A DNA stretch of 64,000 nucleotides, taken from contig CAZBIC010000003.1 in assembly GCA_964491875.1 (NCBI GenBank), positions 62,001-126,000 on the forward strand. The letters are read 5' to 3'. Position 1 is the first letter of the stretch. Every line of letters starts with the position of its first letter. Positions 43,520-51,068 of the stretch are shown one piece after another. Under the pieces are notes generated by a model, which ran no database searches, was not told the DNA's origin, and saw only the letters and a program-made list of their open reading frames with translations. A program made the position numbers and the translations under genes. The stretch comes from JADJPG01 sp964491875. GTDB taxonomy: Bacteria; Verrucomicrobiota; Verrucomicrobiia; Limisphaerales; JADJPG01.

Positions 43520-44242
43520 TCAGTTCAGTCTCTTCCGCTGCGTCTTGAGCGGAAGTAAAAGAGTGTGTTTTGCCTTCGCGACAGTCTTCTTTGCCGGCTT
43601 GCCGAGGCTGGCGATGGCCTTGCGGTGCGCGGGTTCAACTTCCTTCCACGAGCCGACGGCCATGCCGAGATCGCGGATGATTCCGTCGTGCAGACCGTAG
43701 ATCCAGCTGTGGACGGTGAGATCCTGACCGCGCTGCCACGCGTCGCGCACGATACTGGTCTGGCAGACGTTCAGCACCTGCTCGAGGACGTTGAGTTCGC
43801 AGAGGCGATCGACGCGCTCGACTTCATTGTCGAGGTTCTTGAGCAATCCGGCGTGCTTGTCGCGCACGTCCTGGATGTGGCGGAGCCAGTTGTCCACAAG
43901 CCCGTGACGATCCTCGCGCAACGCGGCGCGCACACCGCCGCAACCGTAGTGACCGCAGACGATGATGTGGCGGACCTTGAGCACATCCACGGCGAACTGC
44001 GCGACGGAAAGGCAGTTCAGGTCCGTGTGAACGACGACGTTCGCGATGTTGCGGTGAACGAAAATTTCGCCGGGCAGCAGGCCGACAATCTGGTTCGCCG
44101 GCACGCGGCTGTCGGAGCAACCGATCCAGAGATACTCGGGCGATTGTTGGCGCGAGAGCTTCGCGAAAAACTCTGGATCGCGCTCATGGATGCCTTTGGA
44201 CCAGGCGCGGTTCTTATCGAAGAGATGGTTGAGCTTGTTCAT
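43520..44242 (-). CDS. Beta-carbonic anhydrase in the BMC operon
   Basis: It interconverts CO2 and bicarbonate with a zinc ion. The 240-residue protein carries the full beta-class site: C42, D44 and R46 in IGCSDSRVP, and H98 and C101 in CGHYGCGG, the same numbering as E. coli Can. IFVHRNIANVV and AQFAVDVLKVRHIIV are also typical. The ATG overlaps the acetate kinase stop by 4 bp and the VOC gene follows 3 bp later, so it is tightly embedded in the microcompartment operon. Carbonic anhydrase is normal in carboxysomes, but not in aldehyde-oxidising microcompartments. Whether it is inside the shell is unknown; no clear terminal targeting helix is seen. Confidence 0.93.
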   Translation of the reverse strand: MNKLNHLFDKNRAWSKGIHERDPEFFAKLSRQQSPEYLWIGCSDSRVPANQIVGLLPGEIFVHRNIANVVVHTDLNCLSVAQFAVDVLKVRHIIVCGHYGCGGVRAALREDRHGLVDNWLRHIQDVRDKHAGLLKNLDNEVERVDRLCELNVLEQVLNVCQTSIVRDAWQRGQDLTVHSWIYGLHDGIIRDLGMAVGSWKEVEPAHRKAIASLGKPAKKTVAKAKHTLLLPLKTQRKRLN

Positions 44243-45426
44243 CGTTTCTCCAAGAGTCGTTTGGTTTCCCGTGCAACGACGAGCTCTTCGTTCGTCGGGA
44301 TGACGAGCACCTTCACGCGGGAGCTCGGGGCGCTGATGACGGCTTCGGTGGCGCGGGTGGCGGCGTTCTTCTCGGGATCGAGCACGATGCCAAGTTGATC
44401 GAGGTTCGCGCAGATGGCGGCGCGGAGTTCGGCCCGGTTCTCGCCGATGCCGGCGGTGAACACGATGGCGTCCGCACCGTTCATCTGGAAGAAGTATCCG
44501 CCAATCCAGCGGCGAGCTTCGCTGACGAAGACATCGAGCGCGAGCTGCGCCTTCGCGTTGCCTTTCGACGCGGCCTCCTGAATGTCGCGGATGTCGTTCG
44601 ACAGTCCGCCGGCCAGGCCTTTCAGGCCGCCTTCCTTCGCGAACTGCCGTTGGGCTTCTTCAATCGACAGGCCGAGCGTCTTCACCACGTAGGGGAGCGC
44701 TTCGGCGTCGAGGTCGCCGACGCGGTTGTTGTGCGGCAGACCCGACTGCGGGCTCATGCCGAGGCTGTTGCCAATGGCCACGCCATTCACGATTCCCGTG
44801 ATGCTTGAACTGCCGCCGAGGTGGCAGGAGATGACGCGGAGCGGAGCGCCTTCGACGCGCGATTGGCCGCCGTCCACGTAGAGGTTTTGCGCGCGCCGGG
44901 CGACGTCTTTCCTGCCGAGCAGTTCGGCGCTGCGCTCGGCGATGAACTTGTGGCTTGCGCCGTGAAAGCCCCAGCGGCGCACACCGATGTCGTGCCACGC
45001 GTCCGGAACGGCGTAGCGCATCATCGGCTCGGGCGCGAACTGGTAGAACGCGGTCTCGAACAACCCAACCAGCGGCACGCTGGGCACGCGTTTCGCGAAA
45101 AGGCGGATGCCGGTGATGTAGGGAGGATTGTGCGCGGGCGCGAGGCCGTTGTAATCCTCCATCGCCTTGAGCACGCGTTCGTCGAGCCGCACGCAGCCGG
45201 TGACGTTCTTCGCGATGACCGTCTTGAAACCGACGGCGGCGAGTTCGTTCTCGCTCGCGATGGCCTTGGCTTCCTTGAGCTGCGCGAGGCAGTCCTCGAT
45301 CGCCTTGGGATAATCGGTCACGCGCTCGAAGCCGCCCTTGTGCAGGAGCGTCTCGGCGCCGTTCGAGAAATCGAACAAGCGCCACTTGAGCGACGTGGAA
45401 CCGATGTTGGCGATGAGGATCTTCAA
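44239..45426 (-). CDS. ackA: Acetate/propionate kinase
   Basis: It converts acyl phosphate plus ADP to the acid plus ATP, the energy-yielding last step after PduL. The 395-residue protein starts at TTG 45424-45426, required to give the conserved opening MKILIANIGSTSLKW. Other signatures are GFHGASHKFIAERSAELLG, CHLGGSSSITGIVNGVAIG and IVFTAGIGENRAELR. It lies 86 bp after a hexamer shell gene and overlaps the carbonic anhydrase start by 4 bp. The TTG start, following a stem-loop, may lower translation compared with shell genes. Confidence 0.94.
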   Translation of the reverse strand: MKILIANIGSTSLKWRLFDFSNGAETLLHKGGFERVTDYPKAIEDCLAQLKEAKAIASENELAAVGFKTVIAKNVTGCVRLDERVLKAMEDYNGLAPAHNPPYITGIRLFAKRVPSVPLVGLFETAFYQFAPEPMMRYAVPDAWHDIGVRRWGFHGASHKFIAERSAELLGRKDVARRAQNLYVDGGQSRVEGAPLRVISCHLGGSSSITGIVNGVAIGNSLGMSPQSGLPHNNRVGDLDAEALPYVVKTLGLSIEEAQRQFAKEGGLKGLAGGLSNDIRDIQEAASKGNAKAQLALDVFVSEARRWIGGYFFQMNGADAIVFTAGIGENRAELRAAICANLDQLGIVLDPEKNAATRATEAVISAPSSRVKVLVIPTNEELVVARETKRLLEKR

Positions 45427-45445
45427 GGAGTCAGGCGTCAGGGAT

Positions 45446-45494
45446 CAGGAGTCAGAACCGACGGAGCGAGGAGCTTGCTGGCTCCTGACTCCTG
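45446..45494. repeat. Intergenic stem-loop between BMC-H copy 2 and ackA
   Basis: Bases 45446-45455 (CAGGAGTCAG) and 45485-45494 (CTGACTCCTG) form a perfect 10-bp stem; further CTGACTCCT words follow at 45500-45508. The unit lies between the hexamer shell gene and ackA. It looks like a degenerate word repeat and could affect mRNA stability. Confidence 0.5.
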
Positions 45495-45512
45495 TCTTCT
45501 GACTCCTCTTCA

Positions 45513-45794
45513 TTACTGCACCAGCCACTTGCCGAGACCAGCGAGACCTTCATGCGGGCGGGGGATGACCTGCACGCTGACGATCTGGCCGACTTGCGAC
45601 GCGGCGGCGGCGCCGGCATCGACAGCGGCTTTCACGCTGGCGACATCGCCCTTGAAGAAGGCGGTGACGTAGCCGGAGCCGACTTTTTCCCAGCCGGTGA
45701 AGGAGACGTTGGCGGCCTTGAGCGAGGCGTCCACGGCTTCAAAGAGCGCGCAGAGGCCCTTGCACTCGATCATTCCGATAGCTTGGTTTGCCAT
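45513..45794 (-). CDS. BMC hexamer shell protein, copy 2
   Basis: A 93-residue single BMC-domain protein, MANQAIGMIECKGLCALFEA at the start, KAANVSFTGWE, the pore-loop region VGSGYVTAFFKGDV and ASVKAAVDAGAAAASQVG. The pore position reads GSG. It follows the third hexamer gene by 38 bp and is followed by a stem-loop and ackA. It ends LAGLGKWLVQ. Confidence 0.95.
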   Translation of the reverse strand: MANQAIGMIECKGLCALFEAVDASLKAANVSFTGWEKVGSGYVTAFFKGDVASVKAAVDAGAAAASQVGQIVSVQVIPRPHEGLAGLGKWLVQ

Positions 45795-45832
45795 AATTCA
45801 GTTGAGAGAAATTGGTGTTGAGAGTTGAAAGT

Positions 45833-46120
45833 TTACTTCTTGGCTGCGACGTCGCCGAGGAAGGCTTTCGCGAGTTCGTCGTGCGGGCGGGCGATGACGT
45901 GGCTGGCAACGAGTTCGCCGACCTTGCTGGCGGCCTTGCTGCCGGCATCCACGGCGGCCTTCACGCTGGCGACGTCGCCGCGGCAGATGACGGTGATGAG
46001 TCCGCCGCCGATGGCGATGGTTTTGGAGATGGAGACGTTGGCGGCCTTGGCCATCGCGTCGGTGGCTTCCACGTTGCCCGTGTAGCCCTTGGTTTCAATC
46101 ATGCCGATTGCTTCGCTCAT
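45833..46120 (-). CDS. BMC hexamer shell protein, copy 3
   Basis: A 95-residue single BMC-domain protein, MSEAIGMIETKGYTGNVEAT at the start, KAANVSISKTIAIGGGLITV with pore position GGG, then ICRGDVASVKAAVDAG and a short C-terminal tail with FLGDVAAKK. It is the first shell gene, 37 bp after pduL. The upstream gap has only GTTG/GTTC-type words and no strong promoter that I can see. Confidence 0.95.
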   Translation of the reverse strand: MSEAIGMIETKGYTGNVEATDAMAKAANVSISKTIAIGGGLITVICRGDVASVKAAVDAGSKAASKVGELVASHVIARPHDELAKAFLGDVAAKK

Positions 46121-46157
46121 AGTTCAGTTGGTTGTTGTTCGTTAAAGACGGTTAAAA

Positions 46158-46838
46158 TCATTTCACCAGCTCGCACGGCGTGTCGGGCTGGAGGTTGCAG
46201 GCGTTGCCTTCGTCGGTGTCGATGTGGACCTCGAGTTTAAACAGCGGGTCCACGCGCACGAGCATTTCATCCAGCGAGATGCCGCAGGGACCGCCGATCT
46301 TCAGGCGCATCTTGTCGCCGGCTTTCACGCCGTAGTAATCCGCGTCCGTCGGGTGCATGTGAACGTGGCGCAGTGCGCGGATGATTCCATCCGGCATTTC
46401 GAAGAATCCGGCCGGCCCCATCAGCATGCCGCCGATGGTGCCTTTGATATTGCCGGAGGCGCGCAGCGGAAGGTCGTAGCCCAACGCGATGCCGTCGGTG
46501 TAGGCGAGCTCGACCTGATTCAGATTCCGGCACGGGCCGAGAATGCGGAGGTTGGAAATGACACGGCTGCGCGGGCCGACGAGCGTCACCGTTTCTTTCG
46601 CGGCGAACTGCCCTTCCTGGTACAGCCATTTGTGAACCTGGAGCTGGTGGCCTTTGCCGAACAGCGCATCGACGGCCTCCTGGGTGAGATGGCAATGGCG
46701 CGCGCTGATGTTGACGACGAGCGGATTCGGCGCGGCGGCGGGCTTGGGCAACGGTTTGCCCAGCCGGGCATAAACAGATTGTCGAACGAGGTGTTCGACC
46801 ACGGCGCGGTGCGGCGGAGATGACAAGGCTGCTGACAT
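46158..46838 (-). CDS. pduL: Microcompartment phosphotransacylase PduL
   Basis: PduL exchanges CoA for phosphate on the acyl group, recycling CoA inside the shell. The 226-residue protein starts with an encapsulation-type amphipathic helix (AVVEHLVRQSVYARLGKP) and Pro/Ala linker, followed by the two PduL domains: NISARHCHLTQEAVDALFG with the zinc-binding HCH, GPRSRVISNLRILGP, ASGNIKGTIGGMLMGP and ALRHVHMHPTDADYYGVK with further zinc ligands. It is the first gene of the operon, divergent from the DeoR-family regulator, so the promoter lies in 46839-46922. Confidence 0.95.
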   Translation of the reverse strand: MSAALSSPPHRAVVEHLVRQSVYARLGKPLPKPAAAPNPLVVNISARHCHLTQEAVDALFGKGHQLQVHKWLYQEGQFAAKETVTLVGPRSRVISNLRILGPCRNLNQVELAYTDGIALGYDLPLRASGNIKGTIGGMLMGPAGFFEMPDGIIRALRHVHMHPTDADYYGVKAGDKMRLKIGGPCGISLDEMLVRVDPLFKLEVHIDTDEGNACNLQPDTPCELVK

Positions 46839-46881
46839 CGAGGGGAATAGTTCCGCCGAAGTCGAAAGACGTCAAACGAAT

Positions 46882-46911
46882 TCTTGCAATATCTTCCAAA
46901 CTCTTCCAAGG
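46882..46911. promoter_or_regulatory. Triple direct repeat, candidate DeoR-type operator
   Basis: Three 10-bp direct repeats stand in a row: TCTTGCAATA (46882), TCTTCCAAAC (46892) and TCTTCCAAGG (46902). One helical turn per repeat places all copies on the same DNA face. They lie between the regulator's ATG (46923) and the divergent pduL start (46838), a fitting place for an operator that controls both. Confidence 0.55.
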
Positions 46912-46922
46912 TGCTGTCAGGC

Positions 46923-47681
46923 ATGCAGGCAGAAGAACGGCAGAAGCGGATCGAAGACCACTTGGTGAAGGTGGAGTTCGCGTCGTTGGCCGAGCTTTCG
47001 GAACTGGTGGACGCCTCGGAATCGACGGTGCGCCGGGATTTGGGCGTGCTGGAGAGCAAGGGCAGCGTCCGGCGCACGCACGGCGGGGCGCGTTTGGTGA
47101 ACCCGAAGTCGGACGAATTCACGTTTTCAGCCCGAGATACGCATCAATTGGATGAGAAAGAGGCCATTGGCGCGGCGTGCGCGGGGTTGATTCAGCCGAA
47201 CCAGACGATCATCATCGACGCCGGCACGACTTGTTATCACGTCGCCCGCCATCTGGAGGCCAAGACGCCGCAGATCATTACCAACTCGCTGCCGGTCGCG
47301 AATCTCTTCGCTGCGGCGAACAAATTGGAGGTCGTCGTCAGCGGCGGAGTCATTTATCCGCGCCTAGGTGTGCTCGTTGGGCCGCTGGCGGTGGAAGCTT
47401 TTGGAAGAATCCGAGCAGACGTGGCCATTATGAGCTGCGGCGGCATCACGACGGAGGGCATCATGAACTCCCACGGGCTGCTGATTGAGATTCAACGCGC
47501 GATGATTCAGGCGGCGCGCAAGGTCATCTTCTGCATCGATTCGTCGAAGTTCGGCCGCCAAAGCATCTCGAAGCTGTGCGACTTGGACGTGGCGGATGTC
47601 GTGGTGACCGACAAGGCGGTTTCCCCGGAGATCTTGAAGACGCTTCGCCGGAGCGACGTTGAAGTTGTGGTGTCCGGCTGA
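46923..47681 (+). CDS. DeoR/GlpR-family transcriptional regulator of the BMC locus
   Basis: ATG 46923 gives MQAEERQKRIEDHLVKVEFA, the expected DeoR start; an in-frame TTG at 46884 would read through the putative operator. The N-terminal winged helix (residues about 1-57) contains VDASESTVRRDLGVLESKG, followed by RTHGGARLV. The C-terminal sugar-phosphate-binding domain (about 75-250) has IIIDAGTTCYHVARHLEAK, VVSGGVIYPRLGVLVGPLAV and FCIDSSKFGRQSISKL. Such proteins usually repress sugar operons until a phosphorylated sugar binds. Divergence from pduL makes it the likely regulator of the microcompartment operon. Confidence 0.9.
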   Translation: MQAEERQKRIEDHLVKVEFASLAELSELVDASESTVRRDLGVLESKGSVRRTHGGARLVNPKSDEFTFSARDTHQLDEKEAIGAACAGLIQPNQTIIIDAGTTCYHVARHLEAKTPQIITNSLPVANLFAAANKLEVVVSGGVIYPRLGVLVGPLAVEAFGRIRADVAIMSCGGITTEGIMNSHGLLIEIQRAMIQAARKVIFCIDSSKFGRQSISKLCDLDVADVVVTDKAVSPEILKTLRRSDVEVVVSG

Positions 47682-47912
47682 ACAGTCCTGACGGTGCGAC
47701 GCTTGCCGGTGGAAATGGAAAGGTGCGAAACTGACTAAACTTGCGGTGAGGTCCGTCCGTTATCGATGATGATGCGAACGGCTTCGACATTTGGCAGCCC
47801 TGTCTTGACTCTCAGGATCGGTTGGACACATTTGGCGGCGTTCGGCAGCGGTGCGCAGAATGATGGATCAATGATGTCGCGAAGCCGCGGTTTCAAACTT
47901 ACGTAATGGATT

Positions 47913-49154
47913 ATGGCAGCCACAGAAACCCAAACCGCTGAGGGTTCCAATCAACGAGCGATACTTTTCATCGCGCTGAACCCCGAGGACACCAGCAGCA
48001 TCCGCGAAGGCCTGCGTGATATGTCCGACAAGTGGCGGCTGGAGTTCGTCTCCAACATTCGGCAGGGACTCACCGCGCTGGCGAATGAGCACTTCGATGC
48101 AGCGGTCGTGGACCTTCAGGCGCCGGGAATCGACGCGCCGGGGTTGTTCAAGACCATGATGGATGACTCCCCGACGACGTTGCGGTTGGGTATTATTGCT
48201 CCGCCCGAACGGCAGGCCATCCAGCAGGTGAAAGCGGCCGTGCACCAGCTTCTCACCAAGCCGTGCGACCCGAAGGTGTTGAAAGCGGTTCTCGCCAGGA
48301 CGTTCTCGTCTCAGGAGTTCCTGACGGACGAAAACTTCAAGCGCCTCGCGAGCGGCATTCGATCGCTGCCCGTTCTTCCGCAGATTTACACCGAGCTGAT
48401 GACGGAGTTGAAGTCGGAGGATCCTTCGCTGGAGCGCGCCGGCCAGATCGTCGCGAAGGACATGGGCTTGAGCGCGAAGATTCTCACGCTCGTGAACTCG
48501 GCGTTTTTCGGCCTCGGTCGCCCGATCACGCATCCGTCCGATGCGGCAATGTTCATCGGTACCGAAACCCTTCGCGCGCTCGTGTTGTCGCTGCAGGTTT
48601 TCTCGCAGTTTAGCGCCGTGCGCCTGAAGGAATTCAGCGTTGAGAATCTCTGGAAGCATAGTTGGACGACCGGCGTGCTGGCGAAGCGCCTGTGCGAGTT
48701 TGAAGAGGCCGATCGCTCGGTGACGGACGAAGCGTTCATCGCCGGACTGCTTCACGATCTCGGCAAGCTGATGCTCGCGGCGAATCTGCCGTCGCAGCTC
48801 GAGGAGAACATTCGCCAGGGACGACAGAAGAAACTTACGCTGTGGGAGCAGGAATATCAGGTCTTCAACGCCTCACATGCGGAGCTGGGTGGTTATCTCC
48901 TTAGCACCTGGGGATTGTCACAAGGCGTGGTGGAAGCGGTCGCGTTTCATCACCGGCCAACGCTTGCCAAACGTCAGAATTTCTCCGCGCTTACGGCGGT
49001 CCATGTGGCGAACACGGTGGCCAAGAAGGGTCCGAGTGAATGTGGATTGAATCCGCAGCCGGTGAGCATGGAATATCTGCGCTCGCTGGACCTTGGTGAT
49101 CGCGTCGAGGGCTGGAAACAGTTCTTCAACGACGCGATGGAAAAGCGCAGCTGA
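47913..49154 (+). CDS. Receiver-HDOD signalling protein
   Basis: A 413-residue cytoplasmic regulator. Residues about 15-125 look like a receiver domain (AVVDLQAPGIDAPGLF with a candidate phospho-Asp; LLTKPCDPKVLKAVLART at the end), followed by an HDOD domain (about 140-335): LPVLPQIYTELMTELKSEDP, AKDMGLSAKILTLVNSAFFG, FIGTETLRALVLSL and an HD motif in GLLHDLGKLMLA. HDOD proteins act in signalling, motility and stress control, often together with response regulators. The 231-bp gap before it holds no clear gene. Confidence 0.88.
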   Translation: MAATETQTAEGSNQRAILFIALNPEDTSSIREGLRDMSDKWRLEFVSNIRQGLTALANEHFDAAVVDLQAPGIDAPGLFKTMMDDSPTTLRLGIIAPPERQAIQQVKAAVHQLLTKPCDPKVLKAVLARTFSSQEFLTDENFKRLASGIRSLPVLPQIYTELMTELKSEDPSLERAGQIVAKDMGLSAKILTLVNSAFFGLGRPITHPSDAAMFIGTETLRALVLSLQVFSQFSAVRLKEFSVENLWKHSWTTGVLAKRLCEFEEADRSVTDEAFIAGLLHDLGKLMLAANLPSQLEENIRQGRQKKLTLWEQEYQVFNASHAELGGYLLSTWGLSQGVVEAVAFHHRPTLAKRQNFSALTAVHVANTVAKKGPSECGLNPQPVSMEYLRSLDLGDRVEGWKQFFNDAMEKRS

Positions 49155-49157
49155 TCA

Positions 49158-50084
49158 TCACGCGGGTTTCTGCGACGGTTTGATCAGCTTCTGCGCGGCG
49201 CGGAAGACGGTTTCCACGTTAATCCCGGCAAGTCCTTTTCCCCCGCTGAGAATCTCCACGCGCGGATTGCGTGGAGCCCAGACTTCCCGCGCCGTTTCTC
49301 CCCACAACGCCAGCCCCGGCAATCCGAGCGCGCCCGCCAGATGTGTGATGCCGGAGTCGTGCCCTAGAAATCCGCTGCACGCGGCCAGACGGCTGGCGAG
49401 TTCGGTCAGCGCAAGATTTTGGGCAATTTCAACGCGAGCGGCTGGCAAACGCGACGCGAGGCGTTCAAGTCGATCGCCCTCTGCTTCGCCGCCGACGAGG
49501 AGCAGCTTGGCGGACGTGTTTCCCACCAACCGCTCCAGCAAGTCCGCCCAGTTATTCTCGGGCCAGTTCTTGCGCTCACTGCCGCTGCCTGGATGTAACG
49601 CGAGCGTGGGCGCTGCAATGGCAGGCGAAATGGGTAACGTGAGGCGCGGAATGGGATCCGCATCGAAAACAGCGAGCCGCTCCAAGGGTTTTAACAGCAC
49701 GTCGCTGGCGTGAATCTTCGCCGCGTCGTCCGGACGATGAGGTCCAACGATGAATTGTGCCTTGGAACAGCGGGCGACGTTGGCTTGGAAGAATTCGTCC
49801 GGATCGTAGAGATACGAAACGATGACGGCGAAGCTCGCGAAGTAATCCTGAAGCTCCGGCGTCAGCGTTCCGTTTCGCGCGAAGAAGCCGGCCAATGCCC
49901 GGGATTCGATGGGACGTATGTCGTCGACCAGTCCGCCGGCCAACGCCAGTTGCGCCACGTGGCTGTAGCCTAGCACATGCAAGCGAGCCGCCGGCAGATG
50001 GGAACGAAGCGCCGCGAAGACGGGCAGGGTGAGGATGAAATCTCCGATGGCACCGCCGCGAATGATGAGGATTTTGCCAGCCAT
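49158..50084 (-). CDS. GT9 (heptosyltransferase-like) glycosyltransferase
   Basis: A 308-residue GT-B enzyme of glycosyltransferase family 9, which transfers heptose or related sugars from ADP-sugars to lipopolysaccharide core. Visible parts are ILIIRGGAIGDFILTLPVFA (N-terminal domain start), LALHPGSGSERKNWPENNW (interdomain signature), LLVGGEAEGDRL and SGFLGHDSGITHLAGALGLP (donor-site motif). The acceptor is unknown. It is convergent with the HDOD gene (3 bp apart) and may form an operon with the two genes behind it. Confidence 0.88.
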   Translation of the reverse strand: MAGKILIIRGGAIGDFILTLPVFAALRSHLPAARLHVLGYSHVAQLALAGGLVDDIRPIESRALAGFFARNGTLTPELQDYFASFAVIVSYLYDPDEFFQANVARCSKAQFIVGPHRPDDAAKIHASDVLLKPLERLAVFDADPIPRLTLPISPAIAAPTLALHPGSGSERKNWPENNWADLLERLVGNTSAKLLLVGGEAEGDRLERLASRLPAARVEIAQNLALTELASRLAACSGFLGHDSGITHLAGALGLPGLALWGETAREVWAPRNPRVEILSGGKGLAGINVETVFRAAQKLIKPSQKPA

Positions 50085-50132
50085 GCTACGAAGGCCGGTT
50101 GAATGGCGGGGAGAAACGCCCGCGGGCTTCGG

Positions 50133-50456
50133 CTACTTGTCGTTCGCGTAGCTGAGCACCTTGCCGGCGTCGTCGATGATCATCTCGCGCCGGCCCCACG
50201 GCACGTAGCGCAAGTTGCCTTTCGCCTCGGGATTCTCCACCCGCCACGCGGTGACATGCCACTGACCGTTCTTGTGCTGGAGCTTGAACTCGGCTCGGTC
50301 GGCCCAGTTGTCGAACTGCATAACCGCCTTCTGCGCGGCGCGGACGATGGGTTTCTCCTTCTCGGAATAGACCGGTGGCCCGGCCTTTTCCTGGCTCTTG
50401 CTGCAACCCGCCGCCAGCAACGCCAGCAGGCAGAACAATGACAATGCGGTTCTCAT
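50133..50456 (-). CDS. Small lipoprotein
   Basis: The 107-residue product starts at ATG 50456 with a lipoprotein signal (MRTALSLFCLLALLAAGCSK, lipobox LAAGC). The mature part, including AVMQFDNWADRAEFKLQHKN and WHVTAWRVENPEAKGNLR, forms a small beta-rich domain I do not recognise; it resembles short NTF2/SnoaL-type or DUF domains that handle ligand binding. Longer in-frame extension to 50597 has no coding character. It lies between a GT9 gene and a membrane protein gene on the same strand. Confidence 0.7.
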   Translation of the reverse strand: MRTALSLFCLLALLAAGCSKSQEKAGPPVYSEKEKPIVRAAQKAVMQFDNWADRAEFKLQHKNGQWHVTAWRVENPEAKGNLRYVPWGRREMIIDDAGKVLSYANDK

Positions 50457-50493
50457 GGCACTCTCGACACCATGATAACGGCGCGCGCATGAC

Positions 50494-51045
50494 TTACTTG
50501 AACACGGTGAACCCGAGCACGGCGACAAAGAGCCCAAATGCAGCGCGCAATCCGCACAGCAGCCGCGTGCGTTGTTCGCTGGCGGTGCTCCAGTCAATGA
50601 TGTCGCGCAGACGCCAAGGGGAGATCGTGAACCACATCCCGACGAAAACCCACACGTAGGCCCAGGTCACCAGCACCAGACGCCAGTCTGTTTCCACCAT
50701 GCGCGCGCTGTCGGTCACCAGCTTCGCGAGCAGTAGGAGAATGCACGCGAGCCCGCGCACGGGCAGGAAGTCGCGCACGAAGATCGCCGCGCCGATGCCG
50801 ACCGCCGCGAAGAACACGTAGAGGAACCGCTTCATGTGAGCGAAGTCGGACACCGTCTCCAGGCTCACGTAATAAACGAACCACGCCGTCGCGGCGAGCA
50901 TCAGCGCGTATCCAATCGGTGTGTAGCGCGGGAACTTTCGCGCGGCGGCGGCGAAGCCGGCCGGCTTGAGCGCGCCGTAGATGTTCGGCACGGCGTGCAG
51001 CAGTCCAAGGCCAATCGCGAGGGTGGAGAGGTTGAGGGAGAACAT
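50494..51045 (-). CDS. Multi-pass membrane protein of unknown function
   Basis: A 183-residue protein with about five hydrophobic helices (near residues 5-25, 43-62, 70-90, 95-110 and 122-142) and one more at the C-terminus (LRAAFGLFVAVLGFTVFK). No motif is recognised. It is 23 bp downstream of miaB and 37 bp upstream of the lipoprotein gene, so it may be cotranscribed with both. Confidence 0.7.
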   Translation of the reverse strand: MFSLNLSTLAIGLGLLHAVPNIYGALKPAGFAAAARKFPRYTPIGYALMLAATAWFVYYVSLETVSDFAHMKRFLYVFFAAVGIGAAIFVRDFLPVRGLACILLLLAKLVTDSARMVETDWRLVLVTWAYVWVFVGMWFTISPWRLRDIIDWSTASEQRTRLLCGLRAAFGLFVAVLGFTVFK

Positions 51046-51068
51046 GGTTTAAGTGCGGTCGGCCGTGG

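Noticed and set aside
47735..47950. 71-residue minus-strand frame before the HDOD gene
   Set aside because: It overlaps the HDOD start, has no clear start signal and no recognised motif.
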